Notes: generated by a model not told the origin, from the sequence alone. DNA of 64,000 nucleotides from Leeuwenhoekiella aestuarii (GCF_004104055.1 NZ_QOVJ01000001.1:186001-250000); one strand, 5' to 3'; shown: positions 7,571 through 16,118, counted from the stretch's first letter. Numbers and translations are program-made.

Positions 7571-9013
7571 TTAGTTTGTTTGAAATACAATCGGAAGCGA
7601 ATACAGTACGCCTACTTGTTTTCCATTATGTTTCCCTGGGCTTAACTGTGGTAATTGACTTATCACACGTTCTGCCTCTCTTGCCAATTCAGGCGCTTTG
7701 GCTCTTGATTCTATATCTACGATCTTACCATTTTCGTTTATTCGAAATCTTGTATAGATTCTTTGTATCCCTTTCAACCCTAACTCTTTCCCTAATTTGG
7801 TATTAAAATTTCTATTTACATATTGAGAAACGTGTTCAGACATACATTTTTTACGTTCCTCATTGGTATTCAAACTTTCACACCCAGGGAAAACAGGAAC
7901 CTCCTCAATAACTGCGAAAGGAACATTTTCAAGTTCTTGATCATTTATATTAAATTCTGACACTTCTATTATCTCTTCACGTACTATTGGTGGCGGAGGT
8001 GGTGGTGGCAATGCACCTTCTGTTTTTTTAATTGCTTTATCAAAAAGACCTCCTACTAGAAGGCGTTCTTCCTCACTTATTTCTTCTTTTGAATCAATAA
8101 TAGCCTCAAGTTCTGCAACTTGTTCTTCTAATGTAAGAGCTGTATTATTCTGAGCGACTTCATTGTCATCAGTACAGCCCACATAAGTCAGAATTCCGGC
8201 TATCATGGGAATAAGGATTAAATATTTGAGTCCGGCTCTGTGTTTACTTTGTTTTTGTAACATAACTATTCGTTTTTTGATTAATGAATGATTGAAAAAT
8301 GTATTGATAAAAGAAATCTCCTGCGTACCAAAAGCGGTATTGAGCAACTGATTGTAATACGATTTCTTTTCGGTCTTTTTAGTAGCCTGAGCATCGGCAA
8401 TAAACTCATGCAACTCGGCTACTTTATTCTGATAGATATACACCAGTGGATTAAACCAGAATACCACACGCAGCATTTCAAAAATGAATAGGTCAACCCC
8501 GTGTTTATGCTTTAAATGCACTTCTTCATGCGCCAAAATGTGTGCTTTAGCTTCCGCAGAAATTTTATCTCCTAAGAAAATGGTATTCAAAAAGGTAAAT
8601 GCAGCATCACTGTTAGGGATCTTGATTATACGATGGTCTGACTTTTGCCTGAACCGAAAGTAGCGTTGAACTTCCTGATATTTTCTAAATAACATTCCCG
8701 TGCTAAAGAACACACCCGCTGCATATAACAACAAATAAATACTCCAGTCTGTTTCTTGTTGAATAGGGTCTACAGCAACATTTTGATTTTCTGCAGATAC
8801 TACGACCTCCGGCAGAAAATAAATATTTTGAGCTATTGGAAGTTGGTTCTGAAAAATTTCAAACTGCATAAAAGGTAACGCAAAAGCAAGTAATGCAGTA
8901 CTGATCAGATAGACGCGATTGACATTAAAAAATGTCTCTTTACGTAACCAAATCTGGTACACTGCCAGAAACAAGGCCTGAAAAACAATGACTTCGAGTA
9001 TATACTTTACCAT
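7571..9013 (-). CDS. M56 (BlaR1/MecR1-type) membrane peptidase fused to a TonB C-terminal domain
   Basis: 480 residues. Hydrophobic segments near 5-20, 35-50, 90-108 and 265-280 give the BlaR1-type membrane part. The cytosolic loop carries the zinc-peptidase motif HEEVH (162-166) and a downstream ELHEFIADA (200-208), as in M56 peptidases that cleave BlaI-type repressors. After the last helix come a LEEQVAELEA coil, a run of seven Pro (336-342) and a TonB C-terminal-like domain (about 370-480) with FPGCE, LPQLSPGKHNG and YSLPIVFQ. BlaR1 has a penicillin-binding domain at this place, so the sensed signal must differ. It follows the repressor gene by 2 bases. Domain calls are firm; the ligand is unknown. 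Confidence 0.88.
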   Translation of the reverse strand: MVKYILEVIVFQALFLAVYQIWLRKETFFNVNRVYLISTALLAFALPFMQFEIFQNQLPIAQNIYFLPEVVVSAENQNVAVDPIQQETDWSIYLLLYAAGVFFSTGMLFRKYQEVQRYFRFRQKSDHRIIKIPNSDAAFTFLNTIFLGDKISAEAKAHILAHEEVHLKHKHGVDLFIFEMLRVVFWFNPLVYIYQNKVAELHEFIADAQATKKTEKKSYYNQLLNTAFGTQEISFINTFFNHSLIKKRIVMLQKQSKHRAGLKYLILIPMIAGILTYVGCTDDNEVAQNNTALTLEEQVAELEAIIDSKEEISEEERLLVGGLFDKAIKKTEGALPPPPPPPIVREEIIEVSEFNINDQELENVPFAVIEEVPVFPGCESLNTNEERKKCMSEHVSQYVNRNFNTKLGKELGLKGIQRIYTRFRINENGKIVDIESRAKAPELAREAERVISQLPQLSPGKHNGKQVGVLYSLPIVFQTN

Positions 9014-9015
9014 GA

Positions 9016-9375
9016 TTAATCGTCTTTATTAATTTCTTTTAAAATAGACTCCAGTTCGCTGGCACTCATTTCTTTTTTCTTGACGAAAAAAGAAACCATA
9101 CTCTTAAAACTTCCATTAAAATAATCATTGACCATCTTAGACATCGAAGCACTGCTGTAATCTGATTTTTTCACCAACGGAAAGTAGATATGCCCTCTAC
9201 CCTCTTTTCTAAATCCTACAAAAGATTTAGTCTCCAAAATTCGGACGATCGTAGATACCGTATTGTAGGCCGGCTTAGGCTCTGGCATTTCGTCAAGAAC
9301 AGCTGCTACATTAGCTTCTCCCAGATCCCATAGAATCTGCATTACCTCTTCTTCTGCTTTGGTTAATTGTTTCAT
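9016..9375 (-). CDS. BlaI/MecI/CopY-family transcriptional repressor
   Basis: 119 residues, the usual length. The N-terminal winged helix is typical: LTKAEEEVMQILWDLGEANV, then PKPAYNTVSTIVRILETKSFV as the recognition region and RKEGRGHIYFPLVKKSDY as the wing. The C-terminal part (about 80-119) would dimerise and carry the cleavage site used by the cognate M56 protease. It is the first gene of a four-gene operon with the M56-TonB sensor. A near-perfect 37-bp palindrome covers the promoter just upstream, which implies autorepression of the operon. The family also includes copper and beta-lactam regulators, but the neighbours show neither a beta-lactamase nor a copper pump. Confidence 0.93.
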   Translation of the reverse strand: MKQLTKAEEEVMQILWDLGEANVAAVLDEMPEPKPAYNTVSTIVRILETKSFVGFRKEGRGHIYFPLVKKSDYSSASMSKMVNDYFNGSFKSMVSFFVKKKEMSASELESILKEINKDD

Positions 9376-9418
9376 AATTTTAAACTAGTTAGGGATTAGT
9401 AATTGTTTTTGATTCATT

Positions 9419-9460
9419 CAAATATAACTAATTTATTAGTTAAACTAACAAATTAGTTAT
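9419..9460 (-). promoter_or_regulatory. Promoter and palindromic operator of the BlaI-like operon
   Basis: Positions 9424-9460 form a 37-bp palindrome with only one mismatched pair on each arm apart from the centre. It consists of two overlapping copies of AACTAAnnnATTAGTT-type sites sharing the central TTAGTTAAACTAA. On the minus strand a TATATTTG (-7) lies at 9426-9419 and a TTTG (-33) at 9452-9449, with a 22-base spacer, so the operator covers the whole promoter. The -7 element is about 44 bases before the repressor ATG. Confidence 0.75.
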
Positions 9461-9538
9461 GGAAATTTTAAAATAATTTATTTGAGGTGTCAGTTTTATT
9501 ATCGACAACTCGTTCAATTTAAGTAAATTACGGTAAGT

Positions 9539-10336
9539 CTAAGCGCCTACAGTAATACTTACTACATATCCTTCAGAATTGCGTACGTTAAAAACCGTAC
9601 CATCTTCAAATAGCAAATATTGACCTTTTATACCTTTAAGCTTTCCTTGGTATTCTGGTGTTTTTTCCAGATTGAGGCTTTTTAATTTTGTAGGATACTG
9701 CAATACCGGGAACTCGATATTGGTTTCCGAATTACTCGCTATATAATACTCTAGTGCTTCTTCTGGGATGTATTGCTTCAGCGCATCGCGTTGCGCAACC
9801 AGATCTTCATCTTCAATCTCATTTTTTAGCATTTTACGCCAATTCGTTTTATCGGCTATATGCTCTTTAAGCGCGACTTCAGTAATTCCTGCAAGGTAGC
9901 GGTTAGGCACTTCAACAATTTCTATCGCCTCATGCGCCCCCTGATCTATCCATCGTGTAGGTACTTGCGTTTTACGCGTCACTCCTACTTTTACATTACT
10001 AGAGTTAGCGAGGTATACAATATGGGGTTGCAACTGTACTTTTTTCTCATATTCCAGATCGCGATCTTCTTCGTCTAGATGTGCTTTACTAAGTTCTGGA
10101 CGCATAATCCAATCTGCTGCCTGTGGCACTTTATAAAAATCGTCATAACAAAAACCCTGACGGTAAATCTTCTTATTTTTTCCGCAAGCCAGACACTGAT
10201 ATTTTAAAAATTCAATACGTATTTCTTTATCGAGTAACTGATTTACGTGAATAAAATCGTTCTCAAAAACCATATAATATTGAATAGGGTTATCAAGTTC
10301 GGTTTGCATTTTTGTAAGTACGCCTTGGTATTGCAT
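9539..10336 (-). CDS. DUF2797 family protein
   Basis: 265 residues, cytosolic, with no signal peptide. It has the DUF2797 pattern: a Cys cluster near the N-terminus (YQCLACGKNKKIYRQGFCY, about 46-64) that may hold zinc, then YLANSSNVKVGVTRKTQVPTRWIDQGA, resembling the start of a GIY-YIG-like fold, and a C-terminal beta-rich region (LKGIKGQYLLFEDGTVFNVRN). The family's function is not established; NRxT-type cores suggest nucleic-acid contact. It is a single gene, divergent from the GH3 gene. No promoter matching consensus was found in the 189-base divergent gap. Confidence 0.8.
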   Translation of the reverse strand: MQYQGVLTKMQTELDNPIQYYMVFENDFIHVNQLLDKEIRIEFLKYQCLACGKNKKIYRQGFCYDDFYKVPQAADWIMRPELSKAHLDEEDRDLEYEKKVQLQPHIVYLANSSNVKVGVTRKTQVPTRWIDQGAHEAIEIVEVPNRYLAGITEVALKEHIADKTNWRKMLKNEIEDEDLVAQRDALKQYIPEEALEYYIASNSETNIEFPVLQYPTKLKSLNLEKTPEYQGKLKGIKGQYLLFEDGTVFNVRNSEGYVVSITVGA

Positions 10337-10525
10337 AAAATTGAAAGCTATTGAATTGTTTCAGTTAAAAAAACGGTATTTTTAGACCTGCTTTTTTGTT
10401 GAAAATGAAATTTTTTAGTCTTAGGTTTTTCTCAAAAACGCAAAATCATTGAGATCAAACTGCCTGAGAAAATAGATTGATTTTGAAATAATCCACCTAA
10501 ATTAGCACTCAAATATACTAACAAA

Positions 10526-12055
10526 ATGCCGATACCTTTAGTCAATTCTATTGCCAGCTGGTTTCTTAAAAAGAGAATTCATCAGATGGAATTGTTTCTA
10601 AAATATCCTCACGATGTTCAAAATGAACTGCTTCTAAAATTGGTTCAAAAAGCTAAAAATACCGAGATCGGTAAAAAAAACGGCTTTAAAGACATTCGCA
10701 GTTATAAAGATTTTGCAGAGCAAGTACCGGTTAGTAATTATGAAGCTTCTCACGATCTTATAGAACGCGCTAGACGCGGTGAGAACAACATCTTCTGGCC
10801 TTCACCCGTAAAACTCTTTGCACAAAGTAGCGGTACTACAAATGCAAAGAGTAAATACATTCCGGTTAGTCCGGAATCTTTAGAAGACTGTCATTATGCA
10901 GCCAGTAAAGATTTACTCTGCACCTATTTAAACAACAATCCTGATTCTCAATTATTCACAGGCAAAAGTTTACGCCTGGGCGGCAGCAAACGCTTATATG
11001 AAAGCAACGGTACTTCTTATGGAGATCTATCTGCGATCCTGATAGACAATATGCCTTTTTGGGCAGAATTTAGCAGTACTCCGGGTAATGAAGTCTCTTT
11101 AATGAGTGATTGGGAAGTCAAAATGCAAGCGATTGTTCAAGAAACCATACAAGAAAAAGTTACGAGTCTTGCCGGCGTTCCCTCCTGGATGTTGGTTTTA
11201 TTAAACAACACGCTTGAGACCACCGGTAAAGATCATTTATTTGAAATCTGGCCCAATCTGGAAGTATACTTTCATGGCGGTGTGAGCTTTGAACCGTATC
11301 GGGATCAGTACCGAAAAATTTTACCCAGACACAACTTTAAGTATTACGAGATCTATAATGCCTCAGAAGGCTTCTTTGCGATTCAAGACAAAAACGGATC
11401 GAGTGACCTTTTATTGATGCTGGATTATGGTATTTTTTACGAGTTCATCCCTATGAATTCTTACGGACAACCCGATCAAAAAATCATCCCGCTTTGTGAA
11501 GTTGAAAAAGGAAAAAACTATGCGATTGTTATCACTACAAATTCTGGTTTGTGGCGTTACCGTGTAGGCGACACTGTTCGGTTTACATCTATAAATCCAT
11601 ATCGTATTCGTGTAAGTGGCAGAACGAAGCATCACATCAATGCATTTGGTGAAGAGTTGATTATAGAGAATGCAGAACAAGCACTTAAAAAAGCTACTGC
11701 ACTTACAAATTCTGAGATTGTAGACTATACCGCAGCCCCTATTTTTATGCATGGTAAAGAAAAAGGGGCACATGAGTGGTTTATAGAATTTAAAGAGCTT
11801 CCTGCAGATAAAGAAGAATTTGACAGATTGTTTGACAAAGCACTTCAAGAGATCAACAGTGATTATGAAGCTAAGCGAAAAAATAATATGACTCTAAACC
11901 CACCAACGATTCACTATGCGCGTACCAATCTATTTTACGACTGGTTAAAATCAAAAAATAAGCTGGGCGGACAACATAAAGTACCTCGCCTTAGCAACAG
12001 CAGAGAACTTGTTGAAGAATTACTAACTCTAAACAGCTGTTATAAAGAAAGTTAA
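10526..12055 (+). CDS. GH3 auxin-responsive promoter family protein (acyl-adenylate/amido synthetase)
   Basis: 509 residues, cytosolic. GH3 proteins belong to the ANL adenylating superfamily; plant members join amino acids to jasmonate or auxin. Visible signatures are the phosphate loop LFAQSSGTTNAKSKYIPVS, YEIYNASEGFFAIQD, and LWRYRVGDTVRF with SGRTKHHINAFGEEL, the hinge and C-terminal subdomain. Bacterial homologues are frequent in Bacteroidota, but their substrates are unknown. It is a monocistronic gene; the ATG at 10526 is preceded by AACAAA without a Shine-Dalgarno sequence, as is usual here. Downstream lies a decayed-gene region. Family call is firm; the reaction is inferred only at the level of ATP-dependent acyl activation. 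Confidence 0.9.
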   Translation: MPIPLVNSIASWFLKKRIHQMELFLKYPHDVQNELLLKLVQKAKNTEIGKKNGFKDIRSYKDFAEQVPVSNYEASHDLIERARRGENNIFWPSPVKLFAQSSGTTNAKSKYIPVSPESLEDCHYAASKDLLCTYLNNNPDSQLFTGKSLRLGGSKRLYESNGTSYGDLSAILIDNMPFWAEFSSTPGNEVSLMSDWEVKMQAIVQETIQEKVTSLAGVPSWMLVLLNNTLETTGKDHLFEIWPNLEVYFHGGVSFEPYRDQYRKILPRHNFKYYEIYNASEGFFAIQDKNGSSDLLLMLDYGIFYEFIPMNSYGQPDQKIIPLCEVEKGKNYAIVITTNSGLWRYRVGDTVRFTSINPYRIRVSGRTKHHINAFGEELIIENAEQALKKATALTNSEIVDYTAAPIFMHGKEKGAHEWFIEFKELPADKEEFDRLFDKALQEINSDYEAKRKNNMTLNPPTIHYARTNLFYDWLKSKNKLGGQHKVPRLSNSRELVEELLTLNSCYKES

Positions 12056-12132
12056 ATTTAAGGTTTTCTTTTCAACGGGTTTTTAAACTCTCTTTAGCTA
12101 AAAAATTAGCCTAAATACTCCTCCTTTACTAA

Positions 12133-12529
12133 ATTGATAATAACAAATCACAACTCACAATACTTTCACTCGAAGTTAATAGCTTTGATTCTGGCAACAA
12201 CTCTAAATACAGGGTTGTTGCCAGAATCAAAGCACCCCTCTTAAAAAATGACTACCTGAGTAACATCGTTAATCTTAGCCCTGAAATAAAAACGGCTTCA
12301 GATGACAATCTTCCTACACTAACAGCAACAAAAGCCAATTATTCTTTGCTTCAAATATCAAAGGTGGTTCCTGCGGTTTTGATTTGTATCAGGGTTTTGT
12401 GCTAGATGAAATTTAAAATATGACAAAGTAGCATTTTCAAGTCAAGATGGAAAAACAGGATATTTCAGTAGCACTAAAAATTCTTTGAGACAAAATTCAA
12501 TACCTACGGATTTTCTCAGTAATAAATAA
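12133..12529 (+). pseudogene. Frameshifted remnant of an unidentified secreted or surface protein gene
   Basis: The 541-base gap between the GH3 gene and clpX holds no intact gene, but three consecutive coding-like stretches in different frames: 12133-12360 (translating to IDNNKSQLTILSLEV and on to ANYSLLQISK), 12360-12413 (KGGSCGFDLYQGFVLDEI) and 12422-12529 (DKVAFSSQDGKTGYFSSTK and on to a stop). None has an ATG start. AFSSQDGKTGYFSS resembles the PD40/beta-propeller repeat of flavobacterial OmpA-family proteins, which is a weak lead. Two frameshifts and no start indicate a degraded, probably truncated gene. Confidence 0.5.
12182..12233. repeat. Perfect 20-bp inverted repeat
   Basis: Arms 12182-12201 (GCTTTGATTCTGGCAACAAC) and 12214-12233 are exact reverse complements around a 12-base loop. 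No T-run follows on either strand, so it does not look like a terminator. It lies inside the decayed gene. Confidence 0.85.
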
Positions 12530-12540
12530 CAACCTGTAAC

Positions 12541-12573
12541 AAAAAATCGCCTTACCAAGAGGTAAGACGATCT
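12541..12573 (-). terminator. Terminator after clpX
   Basis: Stem ATCGcCTTACC / GGTAAGaCGAT with one mismatch and a 4-base loop. On the minus strand a T-run follows (complement of AAAAAA at 12541-12546). It starts 24 bases past the clpX stop. Confidence 0.75.
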
Positions 12574-12596
12574 TAATTTTATCTAACGAATTGATA

Positions 12597-13829
12597 TTAA
12601 GAAACTGCTTTTAGCTTTTTAATAGTTGATTTTTCCAACTTAAACTGTGCATATTCTTTATCCACTTTGAATGAACTTAAATCTGAACTTGGCAGATCAA
12701 ACATCGCATCTGTAAAAATCGCTTCACATAGCGAGCGCAATCCACGAGCTCCTAATTTATATTCTATCGCTTTTTCTACAATATAATCTAGTGCGGGTGA
12801 AGTGATCTCAAATTCGATATCATCCATCTCAAACAACTTCTCATATTGTTTTATAATCGCATTTTTAGGCTGCGTTAAGATAGCTCGCAACGTCTCTTTA
12901 TCAAGAGGATCCATATGTGTAAGAACCGGTAAGCGACCTATGATTTCAGGAATCAACCCAAAATCTTTTAAGTCTTTTGGAATGATGTATTTAAGCAAAT
13001 TATCACGCTCTATATGCTCATCGCTCATACTAGCGCTAAAACCTACAGCCTGCATATTTAATCGCTTACTGATCACGCGCTCTATACCATCAAAAGCTCC
13101 ACCGGCGATAAATAAAATATGCTCAGTATTCACTTCTATAAACTTTTGATCAGGATGCTTACGACCACCCTTTGGCGGAACGTTTACAGTAGTTCCTTCA
13201 AGAAGCTTTAATAAAGCCTGCTGAACACCTTCTCCACTCACATCACGAGTGATTGATGGATTATCGCCTTTACGAGCAATTTTATCGATCTCATCAATAA
13301 ATACAATTCCACGCTCAGCTTTCTCCAGATTGTAATCTGCAGCTTGTAATAAACGTGTAAGAATACTCTCTACATCTTCACCCACATAACCGGCTTCGGT
13401 AAGAACAGTAGCATCTACAATTGCTAAAGGAACATTAAGCATACGTGCAATAGTCTTTGCCATTAAAGTTTTACCCGTACCGGTCTGCCCTACCATAACG
13501 ATATTACTTTTTTGAATCTCAATATCGTCATCAGATTCTGGCTGAAGTAAACGCTTGTAGTGATTATAAACCGCTACAGCCATTACTTTCTTGGTAAAAT
13601 CTTGCCCAATGATATACTCATCTAAGAAATCTTTTATTTCTTTAGGCTTCTTCAGAGTAAGATCACTGTCTAACCCATTTTTATTAAGGTCTTTTGCTTC
13701 TTCAAGCACAATACCATGAGCCTGCTCAATACAACGATCACAAATATGTGCATCCAGACCTGCAATAAGCAAACTAGTCTCCGGCTTTTTCCTGCCGCAA
13801 AAGGAACATTCTAATTCTTCTTTCGCCAT
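12597..13829 (-). CDS. clpX: ATP-dependent Clp protease ATP-binding subunit ClpX
   Basis: 410 residues. The N-terminal C4 zinc domain has Cys 8, 11, 30 and 33; the AAA+ module has Walker A GQTGTGKT (114-121), Walker B IVFIDEID (175-182) and the sensor region ARGLRSL near the end. AVGFSAS is the likely ClpP-contacting IGF-type loop. ClpX unfolds tagged substrates, including ssrA-tagged ones, and feeds them to ClpP. It lies 74 bases downstream of clpP in the usual tig-clpP-clpX order and is followed by its own terminator. Length and motifs are standard. Confidence 0.98.
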   Translation of the reverse strand: MAKEELECSFCGRKKPETSLLIAGLDAHICDRCIEQAHGIVLEEAKDLNKNGLDSDLTLKKPKEIKDFLDEYIIGQDFTKKVMAVAVYNHYKRLLQPESDDDIEIQKSNIVMVGQTGTGKTLMAKTIARMLNVPLAIVDATVLTEAGYVGEDVESILTRLLQAADYNLEKAERGIVFIDEIDKIARKGDNPSITRDVSGEGVQQALLKLLEGTTVNVPPKGGRKHPDQKFIEVNTEHILFIAGGAFDGIERVISKRLNMQAVGFSASMSDEHIERDNLLKYIIPKDLKDFGLIPEIIGRLPVLTHMDPLDKETLRAILTQPKNAIIKQYEKLFEMDDIEFEITSPALDYIVEKAIEYKLGARGLRSLCEAIFTDAMFDLPSSDLSSFKVDKEYAQFKLEKSTIKKLKAVS

Positions 13830-13903
13830 AATTCATTCTAATTTCATTTTGAACACTTGCGTATTCAAAATCTCTTTATTCAACAACCTTGAAGCTGTCT
13901 AGA

Positions 13904-14578
13904 CTATTCTCTTGCAAGAATTTCGTCAATCATTCCATATTCTAAAGCTTTGTCAGCTTTCATCCAGTAGTCACGATCACTATCTTCATAAACTTTATCG
14001 TAAGTCTGCCCAGAATGTTTTGCTATAATATTGTAAAGCTCTTCTTTTAAAGTAAGAATCTCACGTGCTGTGATCTCTATATCACTTGCTTGTCCTTGAG
14101 CACCTCCTAAAGGCTGGTGAATCATCACGCGAGAGTGTGTTAAACCACTACGTTTACCTTTTGCACCTGCACATAGCAGTACGGCACCCATAGATGCAGC
14201 CATACCCGTACAAATAGTTGCTACATCTGGCTTGATGAACTGCATGGTATCGTAAATACCTAAACCGGCATACACGCTACCTCCCGGAGAGTTGATGTAA
14301 ATCTGAATATCTTTTGAAGCATCTGTACTTTCTAAAAACAGCAATTGTGCCTGTACGATGTTTGCCACCTGATCGTTGATACCCGTCCCAAGAAAGATAA
14401 TACGATCCATCATCAAACGTGAAAACACGTCCATTGCAACGGCGTTCATCTGGCGTTCTTCAATAATATTTGGCGTTAAACCTACAGGATACATGCTACT
14501 CATAATTTTATCATAGTACATGCTATTAACACCCTGATCTTTAATCGCGTATTTTTTAAATTCGTCTGCGTAATTCAT
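13904..14578 (-). CDS. clpP: ATP-dependent Clp protease proteolytic subunit ClpP
   Basis: 224 residues. The catalytic triad is visible: Ser129 in GMAASMGA, His154 in [10 protein letters not shown] and an Asp in DSDRDYW (about 203). NSPGGSV (96-102) is the conserved oxyanion-strand motif. About 30 residues precede the mature core, as in other Bacteroidota ClpP propeptide-bearing forms. It forms the tetradecameric peptidase of the ClpXP complex in the cytosol. It lies between tig and clpX; two tandem hairpin terminators separate it from tig, so it probably has its own promoter within about 60 bases of its start. Confidence 0.98.
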   Translation of the reverse strand: MNYADEFKKYAIKDQGVNSMYYDKIMSSMYPVGLTPNIIEERQMNAVAMDVFSRLMMDRIIFLGTGINDQVANIVQAQLLFLESTDASKDIQIYINSPGGSVYAGLGIYDTMQFIKPDVATICTGMAASMGAVLLCAGAKGKRSGLTHSRVMIHQPLGGAQGQASDIEITAREILTLKEELYNIIAKHSGQTYDKVYEDSDRDYWMKADKALEYGMIDEILARE

Positions 14579-14636
14579 AGTATTTTTTTCAAATTCTTTA
14601 GAGTTGTCCTTACTCTAAAATAAAATTTCAATAAAA

Positions 14637-14655
14637 AAGGTGTAAAAAACACCTT
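14637..14655 (-). terminator. Second tandem terminator between tig and clpP
   Basis: Stem AAGGTGT / ACACCTT with a 5-base loop, followed on the minus strand by TTTT. It lies directly downstream of the stronger hairpin at 14673-14703 and about 60 bases before the clpP start. Confidence 0.55.
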
Positions 14656-14672
14656 GATGATTTTTAAGTAAA

Positions 14673-14703
14673 AAGGCGTTTTAACCGAGAGTTAAAACGC
14701 CTT
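14673..14703 (-). terminator. Terminator after tig
   Basis: Perfect 13-bp stem AAGGCGTTTTAAC / GTTAAAACGCCTT with a 5-base loop, followed by T residues on the minus strand. It lies 28 bases past the tig stop. Confidence 0.85.
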
Positions 14704-14730
14704 AAAGATACTATATAATTTAGAGAATTA

Positions 14731-16053
14731 CTAGTTGTAAACTTCTTTGACAAACTCGTCAAAAGTCACTTCTTTCTCTTTTAATTTTACATTTTCTTTA
14801 AAGAAATCAAGCAATTTTGTATTCATCAATTGCTCAGACAATCTTTTAACTTCATCTTGATTACTCAAGATACGTGCTGCGATACCTTCTAACTCTTCAT
14901 CTTTAGGATCGTTTTGACCAAACTGAGCCATTTGTCCTTTGATCATTTCTTTAGCGTACGCTTTAATCTCTTCAAAAGTGATTTGCAATTCATTATCAGC
15001 GATGATTTTACCCTCAATCAACTGGTAACGCAATCCTTTTTCAGAACGCTCGTATTCTTCAGCAGCTTCTTCAGCAGTCAATTCTTTTTCTCCACTGCGC
15101 TGAATCCATTTCTTTAAAAATTCTGCAGGAAGATCAAATTTTGTATTCTCAATAAGTTTTTCAGTTACATCATTAAGCAATTGCTGATCGCTCTGTTGCT
15201 TGAATTGACCTTCACCTTCTTCTTTAATCTTATCTTTAAGTTCAGTCACAGAGCTGATCACTCCCGGACCGTATAATTTATCAAAAAGATCCTGATCTAA
15301 ATCTGCAGGTTCTCTATGATTAACTTCTTCTATTGTAAAAGATACTTCAAGGTTTTTCTCTTGAGCTTCCTCTTCAGAAAGACCTAAGAACGATCTGTAA
15401 TCTCCAGCCTCCTTAAAAAGACCTTTAGTTGAAACCGTAACGGTATCGCCAACTTTAGCTCCTACAAATGCAGCATTGTTTGCTTTACCTTTAAGTTTTG
15501 CTACTTCAAAAGTAGTTTTCTTATCAAACCCTGCCTCTTCATTTACAAAGCTACCAGAAACCTCATCGTCTTTTTCTACTTCCTGCTTGTTGGTAATTTT
15601 ACCGTATTGTTTTTGAATAGTAGTAATCTGGTTATCTACCATTTTATCGTCAACTACAATGGTGTAGCTTGTAACAGCATCTTTAGGCTTTAAATCAACA
15701 TCAAATTTAGGTGCCAAACCTAATTCAAATTCGAAAGAATAATCAGCAGCATCCCAATTTAAGTCTTCCTGATCTTTAGGTAGGGGATTCCCTAAAACAT
15801 CAAGTTTTTCTTCAGTAAGATATTTCTGCAAGCTGTCTTGTAAAAGCTTATTCACCTCATCTACCAAAACCGCTTTCCCATACTGCTTTTGAACAAGCCC
15901 CATAGGTACGTGACCTTTTCTAAAACCAGGAATGTTTGCAGACTTTCTATAATCTTTAAGTACTTTTTGCACTTTTTCGCTATAGTCCTCTTTTGCAATA
16001 TCTACTTTAAGTACTGCATTTAAATCATCAATATTCTCTCGTGTAATATTCAT
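14731..16053 (-). CDS. tig: Trigger factor, ribosome-associated chaperone
   Basis: 440 residues, the family length. The N-terminal ribosome-binding domain carries the signature region NIPGFRKGHVPMGLVQKQYG (about 39-58), close to the E. coli GFRxGKVP loop. A weakly conserved central PPIase-like region (about 150-245) and a Glu/Lys-rich helical C-terminal chaperone domain follow. It binds nascent chains at the ribosome exit. It is the first gene of the tig-clpP-clpX cluster but is followed by two hairpin terminators. The upstream promoter has both elements: TTTG, 19 bases, TACTTTTG. Confidence 0.95.
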   Translation of the reverse strand: MNITRENIDDLNAVLKVDIAKEDYSEKVQKVLKDYRKSANIPGFRKGHVPMGLVQKQYGKAVLVDEVNKLLQDSLQKYLTEEKLDVLGNPLPKDQEDLNWDAADYSFEFELGLAPKFDVDLKPKDAVTSYTIVVDDKMVDNQITTIQKQYGKITNKQEVEKDDEVSGSFVNEEAGFDKKTTFEVAKLKGKANNAAFVGAKVGDTVTVSTKGLFKEAGDYRSFLGLSEEEAQEKNLEVSFTIEEVNHREPADLDQDLFDKLYGPGVISSVTELKDKIKEEGEGQFKQQSDQQLLNDVTEKLIENTKFDLPAEFLKKWIQRSGEKELTAEEAAEEYERSEKGLRYQLIEGKIIADNELQITFEEIKAYAKEMIKGQMAQFGQNDPKDEELEGIAARILSNQDEVKRLSEQLMNTKLLDFFKENVKLKEKEVTFDEFVKEVYN

Positions 16054-16087
16054 CTTCTAGTGGAATTTTCCTATAAAATTTGGAGTG

Positions 16088-16118
16088 CAAAAGTACATCT
16101 TTTTTAAATCCCTGCAAA
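16088..16118 (-). promoter_or_regulatory. Promoter of tig
   Basis: On the minus strand TTTG (16118-16115), a 19-base spacer, then TACTTTTG (16095-16088). Both elements fit the Bacteroidota TTTG/TAnnTTTG promoter, giving a leader of about 25-30 bases before the tig ATG. Confidence 0.65.

Noticed and set aside
7571-9375. BlaI/M56 pair as a beta-lactam resistance locus
   Set aside because: No beta-lactamase or penicillin-binding sensor domain is present; the sensor domain is TonB-like.
12182-12233. 20-bp inverted repeat as a terminator of the GH3 gene
   Set aside because: No T-run follows on either strand and it is about 130 bases past the stop.
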